NCBI RefSeq assembly: GCF_004353915.1
Contig: NZ_SMRP01000002.1
Coordinates: forward strand, 272,574 to 336,573
DNA: 64,000 nucleotides
Direction: 5' to 3'
Source: Paraburkholderia silviterrae
GTDB taxonomy: Bacteria; Pseudomonadota; Gammaproteobacteria; Burkholderiales; Burkholderiaceae
In this document: one piece after another, positions 16,833 to 26,586 of the stretch
How positions within the stretch are numbered: the stretch's first letter is position 1
How the letters are laid out: each line of letters starts with the position of its first letter
The notes under the pieces: model-generated
The model's database searches: none
What the model was told of the DNA's origin: nothing
What the model saw: only the letters and a program-made list of their open reading frames with translations
Program-made: the position numbers and the translations under genes

Positions 16833-18305
16833 ATGACGATAACGAGAGTTTTCGGCGTGGCTGTGGCCGCCGCATGCGCGGGCGCGCTTGTGCTCGCCGC
16901 CATGCCCGCATGCGCAGCGCCGCCCGCGCAGGGCAGCACGGCATATGCGAGCGACTCCGCAGAGGGCTTGCCATCCAGCATCGATATCGCGGTGGGGGAA
17001 CAGCGCACGCTGCCCGTCACGGGCACGCTCACGCGTATCGCCGTGGGCGACCCCTCCGTGGCCGACGTGCTGGTGATCCGCGGCGACCGGCGCGGTGGTG
17101 TGCTGCTCGTCGGCAAGGGTGCGGGCACGACGAACGTGATGCTGTGGGAAGGCGGCGGCGCGCCGCGCACGTTCACCGTCAATGTGACGACGAATGCGGC
17201 GCGCGCGCTGCTGGGCGCGGGCACGCCCGACGTGAAAGTGCTGGGCGACACGGCGCTCATCACCGGCCGCGCCGCGACGATGGAGCAGCACCAGCGCGCG
17301 GTGGCGGCGGCGCAGGGCTCGGTCGGCAAGGGCGCAAAGGGCGGCAAGGACGCCAGGGAAGGGAACGTGCTCGACACGTCGAGCATCGCGACGCGCCCGG
17401 TCGTGCAGGTGGACGTGCGCGTGGTCGAGTTCAGCCGCAGCGTGCTCAAGCAGATCGGCTTCAACTTCTTTCACCAGAACAATGGCTTTGCGTTCGGCTC
17501 GTTCTCGCCCACCTCATTCAACTCGGGGACCATCAACTCGGCGGGATCGGGATCGTCGGGTTCGATGGGGTCCACGAATTCAACGACGTCGAGCGCGTTG
17601 AGCACGACGCTCCAGGCGGCCGCGCCGATCGCCTCCGCGTTCAACCTCGTGTTCGCGTCCGCCACGCACGGCCTGTTCGCCGACCTGAGCCTGATGGAGA
17701 CGAACAACCTTGCGCGCGTGCTCGCCGAGCCCACGCTCGTCGCGCTCTCGGGCCAGAGCGCGAACTTCCTCGCGGGCGGCGAGATTCCGGTGCCGGTGCC
17801 GCAGGCGCTCGGCGCCACCGCGATCGAATACAAGCCTTACGGCATTGGGCTCTCGCTCACGCCCACGGTGCTCTCGCCGCAGCGCATCGCGCTCAAAGTC
17901 GCGCCCGAGGCGAGCCAGCTCGACTTCGCGAACGCGGTGACGATCAGCGGCGTGTCCGTGCCCGCGATCACCACGCGCCGCGCCGAAACGACCGTCGAGC
18001 TGGGCGACGGCGAGAGCTTCGTGATTGGCGGCCTGATCGATCGCGAAACGGCGTCGAACGTGAACAAGGTGCCGGTGCTGGGCGACCTGCCCATCATCGG
18101 CACGTTCTTCAAGCAGTTGAACTATCAGCAAAACGACAAGGAACTGGTGATCATCGTGACGCCGCACCTGGTGTCGCCGCTCGCGAAGGACGCGAAGCTG
18201 CCCGCCACGCCCGGCGAGCTGTCCGAGCAGCGCGACGCGCCGGTATGGCGCTCGCTGCTTAGCGGCGCGGCCTCGCGCGATCCGGTGCCGGGATTTTCAC
18301 CGTGA
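16833..18305 (+). CDS. rcpA (cpaC): Tad outer-membrane secretin RcpA/CpaC
   Basis: The product is 490 aa. It has a signal peptide (ending near MPACAAPP), an N-terminal pilus-assembly/BON-like domain with VGDPSVADVLVI and GKGAGTTNVMLWEGGG, and a C-terminal secretin domain. The latter contains AEPTLVALSGQSANFLAGGEIPVP in part (NFLAGGEIPVP) and the end motif VPVLGDLPIIGTFF. A Gly/Ser/Asn/Thr insertion lies at about 225-260. It forms the outer-membrane pore for the Flp pilus. The start at 16833 (AGGA upstream) begins exactly at the signal peptide; the open frame runs 25 codons further upstream. Confidence 0.92.
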   Translation: MTITRVFGVAVAAACAGALVLAAMPACAAPPAQGSTAYASDSAEGLPSSIDIAVGEQRTLPVTGTLTRIAVGDPSVADVLVIRGDRRGGVLLVGKGAGTTNVMLWEGGGAPRTFTVNVTTNAARALLGAGTPDVKVLGDTALITGRAATMEQHQRAVAAAQGSVGKGAKGGKDAREGNVLDTSSIATRPVVQVDVRVVEFSRSVLKQIGFNFFHQNNGFAFGSFSPTSFNSGTINSAGSGSSGSMGSTNSTTSSALSTTLQAAAPIASAFNLVFASATHGLFADLSLMETNNLARVLAEPTLVALSGQSANFLAGGEIPVPVPQALGATAIEYKPYGIGLSLTPTVLSPQRIALKVAPEASQLDFANAVTISGVSVPAITTRRAETTVELGDGESFVIGGLIDRETASNVNKVPVLGDLPIIGTFFKQLNYQQNDKELVIIVTPHLVSPLAKDAKLPATPGELSEQRDAPVWRSLLSGAASRDPVPGFSP

Positions 18306-18401
18306 CGCGGCGCGCGAGTGGCGCGCTCTGGTACGCACGCCGCGCGCGTGGGCCGCATCCGCGGCGGCATTCGCTGCGCGAGCAGCACAAGGAGAGCATT
18401 C

Positions 18402-19679
18402 ATGAACGCGAGAGCGCAGGTGTCGACTGAACGCACGGTGGCGGATTCGTTCGTCTTCGCGTCGGCGAACGACGCGCACGCGCGTTGGGTCGCGCACACG
18501 CTCGGCCCGGTAGGCAAGGTGGAGACCGTCGTGCTCGACCCCGCACTCGTCGCGCAGCAGATCTCGCAGAACATGCCTTCGCTGCTGCTGGTCGATTTTT
18601 CCGGGAGCGGCAATGCGCAGGGCGGCTCCCGGCGCGCCGGCCTCGCGCAGGGTAGCGCCGCGAGCGCGGTGGCGGCGGCTGCGCATGCGGCGTTTCCGGG
18701 CCTGCAAATCATCGCCGTGGGCACCCTCGCCGAGCCGGAGAGCGCGATTTCGGCGCTGCGCGCAGGCGTGCGCGATTTCGTCGATGCGGGCGCAGACAGT
18801 GAGGATGCCTTACGTATCGTGCGCCAGGTGCTGGAGAACCGCGTGGAGCCCGTGAGCCGGCATGGCCGCCTCACGGTGCTGCTCGGCGCGCGCCCCGGCA
18901 TGGGCGTCACGACGCTCGCGGCGGGCCTCGGCGTGCTGCTCGCGCAAAAGGGCGCCGCGCTGAACCGGCACGCCGCGCTGCTCGATCTCGGACTGCCCGC
19001 GGGGGACGGCGCGCTGCTCCTGAACGCGGGCAACGGCTTCAGTTTCGTCGATGCGGTGCGCAACCTGCGCCGCTTCGATCAGACCTTCGTGCACACGGCG
19101 CTCGCACGTCACGAGAGCGGGCTCGCGCTCACCACGCTGCCCGCCGATCTCGGCGCGTTGCGCGAGGTCTCGTATCAGTCGGCGGTGGCCTTGCTCACGC
19201 GCCTGCGCGCGTTCTTCGACCAGCAGGTCGTCGACCTCGGCGGCTTCTCGAACGCGGAGTTCGTCTTCGAGGTGGCGCACGCGGCGGATCAGGCCTGGCT
19301 CGTGTGCGACCAGAGCGTTGCGTCGATCGTCGCGGCGTCGCGCCAGCTCGAATTGCTGCGCGACGGCGGCATCGAGAACACCAGCCTGCGTCTCGTGATC
19401 AACCAGTACGAAGCGGGCATCGACCTGAGCGCGGCGCAGATCGCCGAGCGCCTCGCCATCGAGCTCGCGGGCGTGCTGCCTGCGCGTCGCGTGGCGCTGT
19501 GCCAGGCGGCGAACCGCGGCCAGCTGCTCGTTCAGAGCGCGCCGCGCGACCCCTACGTGCGTGCGCTCGACGCGCTCGCGGCACAGCTCGACGGCATGCG
19601 CACGCCGGTACCGAAGAAGTTCGACGCGCTGCGCCGCCCGCTGCGTGGCCTTTTCCAACACTCATCGAAGCGTTCGTAG
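18402..19679 (+). CDS. tadZ (cpaE): Pilus assembly protein TadZ/CpaE
   Basis: The product is 425 aa. An N-terminal receiver-like domain (FASANDAHARWVAHTLGP) is followed by a MinD/ParA-type ATPase domain. The P-loop is degenerate (GARPGMGVTTLAAGLGVLL, near residue 160), lacking the signature Lys pattern of MinD, which is common in TadZ. Downstream motifs include VVDLGGFSNAEFVFEVAHAADQ in part (VVDLGGFSNAE). TadZ localises the Tad machine at the inner membrane or pole. AAGGAG lies 9 nt before the ATG, and the stop is 3 nt before tadA. Confidence 0.88.
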   Translation: MNARAQVSTERTVADSFVFASANDAHARWVAHTLGPVGKVETVVLDPALVAQQISQNMPSLLLVDFSGSGNAQGGSRRAGLAQGSAASAVAAAAHAAFPGLQIIAVGTLAEPESAISALRAGVRDFVDAGADSEDALRIVRQVLENRVEPVSRHGRLTVLLGARPGMGVTTLAAGLGVLLAQKGAALNRHAALLDLGLPAGDGALLLNAGNGFSFVDAVRNLRRFDQTFVHTALARHESGLALTTLPADLGALREVSYQSAVALLTRLRAFFDQQVVDLGGFSNAEFVFEVAHAADQAWLVCDQSVASIVAASRQLELLRDGGIENTSLRLVINQYEAGIDLSAAQIAERLAIELAGVLPARRVALCQAANRGQLLVQSAPRDPYVRALDALAAQLDGMRTPVPKKFDALRRPLRGLFQHSSKRS

Positions 19680-19682
19680 ATC

Positions 19683-21023
19683 ATGGCGGATAACATCCAG
19701 TTTGCCGATGACGCGCCCTTGTTCGCGCAGAGCCAACAGTTCCAGGACATCAAGAACGCGGCACACGAGCACCTGCTCACACGCATCGAGGAGCTTGGCG
19801 CCGAGTTTGGCCGCTGGTCGCGCCAGGCGATCAACCAGTTCGTCGACCTGGAAATGGACAGCTTCGTGCGGCTGCGCCACATTCCGATCAACGAGAGCGA
19901 GGTACGCGCGATTGCCGGTGCGCTCACCAAGGAGCTCGCCGGCTTCGGTCCGATCGAGGACCTGCTCGCCGATCCGGCCGTCGAGGACATCCTCATCAAC
20001 GGCTATAGCGACGTGTATGTGTCGCGGCACGGTATCCTCTCGAGGATCCCGGTGCGCTTTTCCGACAACGCGCACCTGCTGCGCATCGTGCGGCGCATTC
20101 TTGCGCCTATTGGGCGGCGACTGGACGAATCGAATCCGATGGTCGATGCGCGCCTGCCCGACGGCGGGCGCATCAATGTCGTGATCGAGCCGCTCTCGCT
20201 CGCCGGCCCCATCGTTTCCATCCGCAAGTTCCGCAAAGATCCGCTGCGCCCCGACGATCTGCTCGGCAACGGCACGTTCGGCGTGGAGATCGGCGCGCTC
20301 TTCGAGGCGGCGGTGCAGGCGCGCTGCAACATTCTCGTCTCGGGCGGCACGAGTTCGGGCAAGACGTCGCTCCTGAACGCGCTCGCGTTTCATATTCCCG
20401 AGATCGAGCGCGTGGTGACGATCGAGGACACTGCCGAGCTTTCGCTCAATCACCCGCACGTGGTGCGGCTCGAAAGCCGTCCCGGCGGCTTCGACGGTAC
20501 GGGCGTGGTGACCATACGCGATCTGCTGCGCAATACGCTGCGCATGCGCCCGGACCGCATCATCGTGGGCGAAGTGCGCGGCGGCGAGGTGCTCGAAATG
20601 CTGCAGGCGATGAACACCGGCCACGACGGCTCGATGGCGACCGTGCACGCGTCGTCGCCGCGCGAGTGTCTGTACCGGCTCGAAATGCTCGCGGGCTTTG
20701 CGGGCTTTCAGGGGACCGAAAGCAGCTTGCGCCGGCAGATCGCCAACGCTGTCGACTTCATCGTGCAGATCGGGCGCCTCTCCAACGGGCGCCGCCGGAT
20801 TCTTTCGGTAACCGAAGTAACGGGGCTCGCGGACAATATCATCGCCACGCAGGAGCTGTACCGCTACGAGCCGGTCATGAACGCGGACGGCGAAGAGCTC
20901 GACCGATGGGAGTCGCTCGGCATTCATCCGCATTCGCCCAAGCTCGCGCGTTTTCGCCAGACGCTTTCGGCGTCGTCGAATTTTGGCTTTGGGGGCGGGC
21001 GCGACGGGGGCTTCAATGTCTAG
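19683..21023 (+). CDS. tadA (cpaF): Tad secretion ATPase TadA/CpaF
   Basis: The product is 446 aa, the motor ATPase of the type IVc (Tad) pilus. The N-terminal domain includes [21 protein letters not shown]. Walker A is [15 protein letters not shown] (about 217-231). The Asp box is [10 protein letters not shown], Walker [17 protein letters not shown] (about 294), and the His box [16 protein letters not shown]. All catalytic features are intact. It overlaps the start of tadB by 8 nt. Confidence 0.96.
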   Translation: MADNIQFADDAPLFAQSQQFQDIKNAAHEHLLTRIEELGAEFGRWSRQAINQFVDLEMDSFVRLRHIPINESEVRAIAGALTKELAGFGPIEDLLADPAVEDILINGYSDVYVSRHGILSRIPVRFSDNAHLLRIVRRILAPIGRRLDESNPMVDARLPDGGRINVVIEPLSLAGPIVSIRKFRKDPLRPDDLLGNGTFGVEIGALFEAAVQARCNILVSGGTSSGKTSLLNALAFHIPEIERVVTIEDTAELSLNHPHVVRLESRPGGFDGTGVVTIRDLLRNTLRMRPDRIIVGEVRGGEVLEMLQAMNTGHDGSMATVHASSPRECLYRLEMLAGFAGFQGTESSLRRQIANAVDFIVQIGRLSNGRRRILSVTEVTGLADNIIATQELYRYEPVMNADGEELDRWESLGIHPHSPKLARFRQTLSASSNFGFGGGRDGGFNV

Positions 21024-22065
21024 CGTGATCACGCTCATTGCGGCGCTTGCGCTGCTGTTTGCCGCTGCCGGGTTGATGCTCTGGCAGCGGGCGCAGCAAC
21101 GCGCCGCGCGTGAGCACGTGACACGTTTCGTCGATAGCCGCGTCGCCGCCGCGAGCCCGCCCGTGGGCGCGCCTGGCATGCCCGGCGCGGGCAACCTCGG
21201 GGCGCGAGCGGGGGCGGCCAGGCCCGAGGCAATACGCGCGGCCTATGTGGGCGGCAACGCCGCCACGCGCGGCGGCGCGCTGCCGTCATTCGCGGCTCCG
21301 CCACAAGGCTGGCGCGGCCGCGTGACATTCGCGTTTCAGGGCATGCTGAGCCGCGCCGGCATTGTCGACGTGCGCAAGCCGCTGGTGTTTATCGGCTTCA
21401 TTGCGACGCTACTGGCGTTTTGGGCGCTCTTGCTGAGCGGCGTGCCGGCGGCGCTCGCCGTGCTGGTGCTGGTGACGGCGCTGACGGCCTTTGCGCTATC
21501 GATACGCATGCAGCGGCGGCGCGCGCGGCTCGTCGCGCAGTTGCCTTCTTTTCTCGACGGCATCGTGCGGCTGATTGTGCTCGGCAACAGCGTGCCCGCG
21601 GCGTTTCAGGCCGCGCTGCTCAGCACCGAGGCGCCGCTGCGCGAATGTCTCGATCACGTTTCGCGCATGTTGCGCGCCGGCGTCGAAATCGATCGCGCAT
21701 TGAATCAGGTCGCGCAAGTCTATCGGACGCGGGAGCTCGAGCTCGTGGGCGCGGTGCTGCGTCTTTCGGTGCGCTATGGGGGACGCGCCGACGTGATGCT
21801 CGAACGCATGGCGACGTTCATGCGCGATATCGAGCAGGGGCAGCGCGAGCTGATCGCGATGTCGGCGGAAACGCGCCTGTCAGCATGGGTGCTCGCGCTG
21901 CTGCCGCTCGGCATCGTCGGCTTTCTCATCGTCACCAACCCGCAGTATTTCGCGTCGATGTGGAACGACAGCTCGGGACGTTTGCTCGTGTACGGGGCGA
22001 TCGGCCTGCAGCTCACGGGTGCCTGGCTGCTGTACCGGCTCACGCGGCTCAAGGGGGCGCTGTGA
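21016..22065 (+). CDS. tadB: Inner-membrane platform protein TadB
   Basis: The product is 349 aa. One N-terminal membrane segment is followed by an Ala/Pro/Gly-rich loop and two hydrophobic segments at about 120-165. A type II secretion F domain follows (QLPSFLDGIVRLIVLGNSVP, GAVLRLSVRYGG, MATFMRDIEQGQRELIAMSAE), then a C-terminal membrane pair. The ATG at 21016 lies inside the tadA end (8-nt overlap), and the stop overlaps the tadC GTG by 4 nt, so translation is coupled throughout. Confidence 0.92.
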   Translation: MSSVITLIAALALLFAAAGLMLWQRAQQRAAREHVTRFVDSRVAAASPPVGAPGMPGAGNLGARAGAARPEAIRAAYVGGNAATRGGALPSFAAPPQGWRGRVTFAFQGMLSRAGIVDVRKPLVFIGFIATLLAFWALLLSGVPAALAVLVLVTALTAFALSIRMQRRRARLVAQLPSFLDGIVRLIVLGNSVPAAFQAALLSTEAPLRECLDHVSRMLRAGVEIDRALNQVAQVYRTRELELVGAVLRLSVRYGGRADVMLERMATFMRDIEQGQRELIAMSAETRLSAWVLALLPLGIVGFLIVTNPQYFASMWNDSSGRLLVYGAIGLQLTGAWLLYRLTRLKGAL

Positions 22066-23237
22066 GCGCGCATAGCCTCGGCGTGCTTGCGCTGCTGCTC
22101 GGCGCGCTCGGCTTCGCGCTGCTCGCGGCGCTCGCGTGCGCACGACTCGTGGCGGCTCACAAGAGCGCGCGCATGCTCGAGCAAGTCATGACGAACTACG
22201 CTTCGCACGCGAGCCAGCAGGGCACGGGCGCAGCCGACGCACGCGTCGCGGCGGGTGGCGTGCCGGTGGGTGCATCTCTGGGTGCATCGGTCAGTGCATC
22301 GATGGACGCGTCGGCCGGTGTGCCGCCAGGCGTGCAGGTTGGCCTCGCGGGCAGCATACGCGGCGGCGCGGCTGGCGCCTCCCGCGGCGCGCAGGGCGGC
22401 GCGCCGGCGCAAGGCAAGGGCGGTGCCGCGCCTGTCGATGCGCTCATGGGCACGCCACACCGCTACGGACTCCCAGGCATGCTCGACGCGCTCGGCGCCG
22501 CCGGGATGCGCTGGCTCGAGACGTCGGCCGGCAAGCTGATCGTCGCCGACGAGGACCGCCGTTTGCTCGATCAATGCGGCTATGCCGACGCGCGTGCGCG
22601 CGGCCTCTATTGCATCATCCGCCTCGTGAGCGCGTCCGTCATGGCGTTGCTGGCCACGTGGTACGGGCTCGCACACGGCGCGCGGCCCGTGGCGCTCGCG
22701 GGTGCCGGCCTGCTGCTCGGCTTCTTCGTGCCGAAGCTCGTGGTGCGGCGCCGTGCGCAAGCACGCCTCGACGCCGTGGCCGAGGAGCTGCCGATGCTCG
22801 TCGATTTGCTGCGTCTTTTGCAGGGCGTCGGGCTCTCGCTCGATCAGAGCCTGCAGGTGATGATCAACGAATTTCGCCTCGTGCTGCCCGTGCTCGCGGG
22901 CGAGATGGAGATCGCGCAGCGCCAGTTCGTGGCGGGCCGCACGCGCGAGCAGTCGTTGCATCGGATGGCGACGATCTACGAAAACGAGGATCTGCGCGCG
23001 GTGATCCGGATGCTCGTACAGGTGGACAAGCACGGCGGCGCGGTGCAGGAGCCGCTCAGGCAGTTCGGCGACCGGCTGCGCGAAGTGCGCCGCGCGACGC
23101 TGCGCGAGCGCATCGGCAAGCTCACCGTGAGGATGACCGGCGTGATGGTGGTGACCCTGCTACCTGCGCTGCTCATTGTGACGGCGGGGCCCGGCGTCAT
23201 CGCCGTGATGCGCACGCTGGCATCGATTCAGCGTTGA
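22062..23237 (+). CDS. tadC: Inner-membrane platform protein TadC
   Basis: The product is 391 aa and starts with GTG (VSAHSLGVLALLLG). AGGGGG lies just upstream and the GTG overlaps the tadB TGA. A Gly/Ala/Ser/Val-rich periplasmic or cytoplasmic insert covers about residues 45-130 and is longer than usual for TadC. The type II secretion F domain follows (ELPMLVDLLRLLQGVGLSLDQSL, MATIYENEDLRAVIRMLVQ), then a C-terminal membrane helix with VTAGPGVIAVMRTL. With TadB it forms the platform for TadA. Confidence 0.92.
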   Translation: MSAHSLGVLALLLGALGFALLAALACARLVAAHKSARMLEQVMTNYASHASQQGTGAADARVAAGGVPVGASLGASVSASMDASAGVPPGVQVGLAGSIRGGAAGASRGAQGGAPAQGKGGAAPVDALMGTPHRYGLPGMLDALGAAGMRWLETSAGKLIVADEDRRLLDQCGYADARARGLYCIIRLVSASVMALLATWYGLAHGARPVALAGAGLLLGFFVPKLVVRRRAQARLDAVAEELPMLVDLLRLLQGVGLSLDQSLQVMINEFRLVLPVLAGEMEIAQRQFVAGRTREQSLHRMATIYENEDLRAVIRMLVQVDKHGGAVQEPLRQFGDRLREVRRATLRERIGKLTVRMTGVMVVTLLPALLIVTAGPGVIAVMRTLASIQR

Positions 23238-23269
23238 GGCGCAGTGTGATCGAGAAGCGTGATCGAGCT

Positions 23270-24190
23270 ATGAATACGGCCAGAACCCTCATGAAGAATT
23301 TCACCATTGATACGGCCACGGTGCGCCGGCCGGCCGCGCGCCGCGCGTTGGCGGCCATGGCCTGCGCGGGGCTCGCGACGCTCGCCGCGTGCGGCACGCA
23401 GCAGGGCTATGGCGTGGGCCCGCAGGCGCAGGCCGAGATGCAGATGCGCTCGGCCAGCCACGACCCGGCGCCTGACACGCCCGGCATGTACCTCGGCCTC
23501 ATCGAGCGCATGCAGGCCGAGGGGCTTTATTACGCCTCGCTTGCGCACATCGACGCGTTCGAGCACCAGTACGGCGCCACGCCCGATTCGATCCTGCTGC
23601 GCGCCGACGCATTGCGCGTGACGGGGCAGGCCAGCGCGAGCGCGACGGCGTACACGCAGCTGCTCGACACGCCGCTTGCTGCGCGCGGCCATCGCGGGCT
23701 CGGTCTGCTCGCGGGCGCTGCGGGCGACTTCCACCAGGCCGCGCAGGAACTGGCGCAGGCCTCGCGGCTCGACCCGACCAACGCAGCCATGCTCTCCGAC
23801 CTGGGCTATGCGCTGCTGCGCGACGGCGATGTGGCGGGTGCGCGTGTGCCGCTCCTCGAGGCGCTGGAGCTGGACTCGCACAACGCGAAGATCGTCGCGA
23901 ACGCGGCGCTGTTGTTCGAGGCGAGCGGCAACGACGCGGACGCGCAGGCGCTGATGGCGCATCAGGGCTTGCCTGCGCAGACACGCGCGGCGGTTGCGCG
24001 CGACGCGCAGAAGGTGCGTGAAGTGCAGCGCGCGCGCCAGCTGGCGCAGCGGCGCGAATCGGCGGAGCAGGCCTCGCAGCAAGCGGCGCGGCGCGCGGCG
24101 GTGCCGGCGGCGCGCGCGCTGGCGAGTGCCCAGGGCAGCTGGCCCGGCGGCGATGCGCAGCCACGCCTGGTGGATCGCTTCGCGCAATAA
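23270..24190 (+). CDS. tadD: TadD-like TPR lipoprotein
   Basis: The product is 306 aa. The N-terminus has a signal sequence with lipobox LAAC (Cys41). It then has several TPR-like units, including GLIERMQAEGLYYASLAHIDAF, HRGLGLLAGAAGDFHQAAQEL, AAMLSDLGYALLRDGDVAGA and NAKIVANAALLFEASGN (each quoted in part). The C-terminus is Gln/Arg/Ala-rich coiled coil. TadD is a pilotin-like or assembly lipoprotein of Tad systems. The ATG at 23270 or 23291 may be used. Confidence 0.87.
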   Translation: MNTARTLMKNFTIDTATVRRPAARRALAAMACAGLATLAACGTQQGYGVGPQAQAEMQMRSASHDPAPDTPGMYLGLIERMQAEGLYYASLAHIDAFEHQYGATPDSILLRADALRVTGQASASATAYTQLLDTPLAARGHRGLGLLAGAAGDFHQAAQELAQASRLDPTNAAMLSDLGYALLRDGDVAGARVPLLEALELDSHNAKIVANAALLFEASGNDADAQALMAHQGLPAQTRAAVARDAQKVREVQRARQLAQRRESAEQASQQAARRAAVPAARALASAQGSWPGGDAQPRLVDRFAQ

Positions 24191-24243
24191 GTGCATGCAG
24201 GACCTGGCGGGCGCGGCACGTCTCGCGCAACACGAGGAATACG

Positions 24244-24654
24244 ATGAAAAACAATCAGCTCATGGATGCGGGCTGCGCCGCTGGTGTCGTCGCTTCGGCG
24301 GCTTCTCGGGCGCGTTGCTTCCACGCCGCGGCCGTTGCTGCCGCGATTGTGGCGATGGCGCTCGTGGTGCCGGCCGCGCATGCGCAGGGTACCGATGTGC
24401 AGGCTTCAGGCGCGCCGGTTCCGGACAGCGAGGTCGGCCATGCGACGCAAGCCTGGCTCGAGCTTCAGCGCAGCAACACCCAGGCGGCTCCCGCGCTGCC
24501 GATGCTCGGCGCCGAGGCAGGCTACGCTTATCGGCGCTATATGAAGTCGTTCGACACGGAAATTCCGGCAAGCTTCGGCTCGACGATCCAGACGGGCAGT
24601 GGGCAAGGCAGCGCAGGCGGCTCGGCTTCGTCAAGCGGTTCAGGCGCCTACTGA
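24244..24654 (+). CDS. DUF3613 exported protein of the Tad locus
   Basis: The product is 136 aa with a long signal region ending near AAHAQG (about 46-48). The mature core has EVGHATQAWLELQRSNTQAAP and AEAGYAYRRYMKSFDTEIP in part, which I recognise as DUF3613, a short family often found in betaproteobacterial Tad loci. The C-terminus is a Gly/Ser tail. GAGG precedes the ATG. It sits between tadD and tadG in the same orientation; function is unknown. Confidence 0.8.
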   Translation: MKNNQLMDAGCAAGVVASAASRARCFHAAAVAAAIVAMALVVPAAHAQGTDVQASGAPVPDSEVGHATQAWLELQRSNTQAAPALPMLGAEAGYAYRRYMKSFDTEIPASFGSTIQTGSGQGSAGGSASSSGSGAY

Positions 24655-24655
24655 G

Positions 24656-26572
24656 ATGGTGGCGCGCTCAGGCCAGCGCTCTCGTGTCGCTGCGGCAGCC
24701 GTTGCACCGCCGTGTCCGCGCGCGCATGCGCCCGGACGTGCACGCTCGCGTGTGCGTGCGCGCATGCTCGCGCGGCGCCAGCGCGGCTCGCTCGCGTTGA
24801 TCGCGGTCATCGGGCTCGTGGTCGCGGTGGCGGCGCTGGGCGTGATCGATGTGGCGAATATCTATCTCGCGAAGCGCCAGTTGCAAAACGTTGCCGATCT
24901 CGCGGCGCTCGCTGCCGCGCAACAGATGGACGACGCATGCTCGCAGCCACAAACGACGGCGCTCGCCAACGCGGCGAGCAACGGCTTCGTGGTGAATGGC
25001 ACGACGCGCACGCTCAGCACGAAGTGCGGGCGCTGGGATTCGAACGGCAATGGCGGGATGACGTTCGTGGAAAACAACGGCACGCCGCCGCTGAACGGCG
25101 TGCAGGTGAGCGCCACGAGTTTCGTGCCGTACTTCTTTGTTGGGAAGGGCCTGGAGATCGCGGCGAGCGCCACGGCCAAGGCGACGGTGATCGGCTCGTT
25201 TCAGCTGAGCACCTCGCTTGCGCAGGTGAATCTGCTCAACGGCATGCTCGGCGCGCTGCTGGGCGGCACGCAGGTGCGGCTCGATGCCGCGCAGTGGAAC
25301 GGACTCCTGAATGCCAACGTGAAAGTGGCCGATCTCGCCGCCGTGGCGACCACGGCCGGCACTTACGATGGCTTGCTCGCCACGCAGACTACGGTCAGCG
25401 GTCTCGCCAGTATCCTGTTCAATGCCGTTGGCCAGGACGGCGCGCTCACGGCCGATGTGTCGGCGGCGCAAAGCGCATTGAGCGCGGTGGCCGCGCTGGT
25501 CCCGCAGGCAACGCTCAACCCGATTCAGGTGGCGGCGCTGTCCGGCTCGCCCGCCTTGCTGCAACTCGGCGTGGCCAATGCCCAGTACGCGGCCGACGCG
25601 ACGGTCAACGTCATGCAGATGCTGGTCGCCGGCGCGGAGATTGCCGCCGCGGGCAATGCGCCGAGCGCGTTCAACGTGAGCCTGAACGGGCTGGGCGTTG
25701 CGCTCACGCTGCAAGTGATCTCGCCGCCTTCGATCGCCGTGGGCGAGCCCGGCTATTTCGAGGGGACGAGCACGTGGCGCACGCAGGCCCAGACCGCGCA
25801 GATCCTGCTTGGCGTGAACGCCGAGATTGCGTCGAAGAGCGGGCAGTACCTTCTTGCGCTGCTGTCCTATGCCGTCGACGTGACCGTGCAGATCCCGCTC
25901 TATGTCGTCGTGGCGCCGGGCCAGGCGTGGCTGCAGTCCGCGCAGTGCGCGGCGAGCAAGACGGCCAGTACGCAGACGATCGGTGTGCAGACTGGGCTGG
26001 CTACGCTCTGCCTCGGTACGCCACTTCCAGCGGGCGTGAGCGCGAAGAGCGTCAGCGGTTTCAGCTGCAGCAGCACGAACGTGCCATGGACGCTCGCGAA
26101 CGTGTCGCTGGTCGGCATACAGGTGGCGACGGTGACCGCGCCTTCGTTCGGCGTGCCGGTCGTCAACCCGTCCAGTGCGACCTTGATGTTCGACGGCAAC
26201 GGCGACCCGATCGACGGCAATTCGATCAATTCGAACGCGATTGGCGCGGAGCTCGACAACACGCTCCAGTCGACCGTGACGACGCTCAGCCAACTGAGTG
26301 CAAGCAACGGGGGGCTGACGGTGAAGGTGCTACCGGGGGTGACCGGCTTGTCCAGCATCCTGACTCCGTTGGTCGGCACCATTGTCAACACAGTCGCGCT
26401 GCCGCTCGTGACGGGCGTTCTGGGCTCGACGCTGGGGCCGGCGCTCACTGGACCCGGAAGCCTCGACGACCTCATCATCGGCCCCTTGCTCCAACTCCTC
26501 GGCGTCCAGCTCGGCGTCGCGACGGTGATCCCCAAGCCGCTCACCTGCGGTGTTGCAACACTCGTCCAATAA
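24656..26572 (+). CDS. tadG: TadG-like pilus assembly protein
   Basis: The product is 638 aa from the ATG at 24656, one base after the preceding stop. A very basic N-terminus precedes the Tad domain [19 protein letters not shown], then [28 protein letters not shown]. The large C-terminal periplasmic region is rich in Ala/Gly/Leu/Val/Thr and contains four or more cysteines. The function of TadG is anchoring or minor pilin-like. An internal ATG at 24764 (MLARRQRGS) would give a more standard N-terminus, so the start is uncertain. Confidence 0.87.
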   Translation: MVARSGQRSRVAAAAVAPPCPRAHAPGRARSRVRARMLARRQRGSLALIAVIGLVVAVAALGVIDVANIYLAKRQLQNVADLAALAAAQQMDDACSQPQTTALANAASNGFVVNGTTRTLSTKCGRWDSNGNGGMTFVENNGTPPLNGVQVSATSFVPYFFVGKGLEIAASATAKATVIGSFQLSTSLAQVNLLNGMLGALLGGTQVRLDAAQWNGLLNANVKVADLAAVATTAGTYDGLLATQTTVSGLASILFNAVGQDGALTADVSAAQSALSAVAALVPQATLNPIQVAALSGSPALLQLGVANAQYAADATVNVMQMLVAGAEIAAAGNAPSAFNVSLNGLGVALTLQVISPPSIAVGEPGYFEGTSTWRTQAQTAQILLGVNAEIASKSGQYLLALLSYAVDVTVQIPLYVVVAPGQAWLQSAQCAASKTASTQTIGVQTGLATLCLGTPLPAGVSAKSVSGFSCSSTNVPWTLANVSLVGIQVATVTAPSFGVPVVNPSSATLMFDGNGDPIDGNSINSNAIGAELDNTLQSTVTTLSQLSASNGGLTVKVLPGVTGLSSILTPLVGTIVNTVALPLVTGVLGSTLGPALTGPGSLDDLIIGPLLQLLGVQLGVATVIPKPLTCGVATLVQ

Positions 26573-26586
26573 GAAGAAAACCCACG

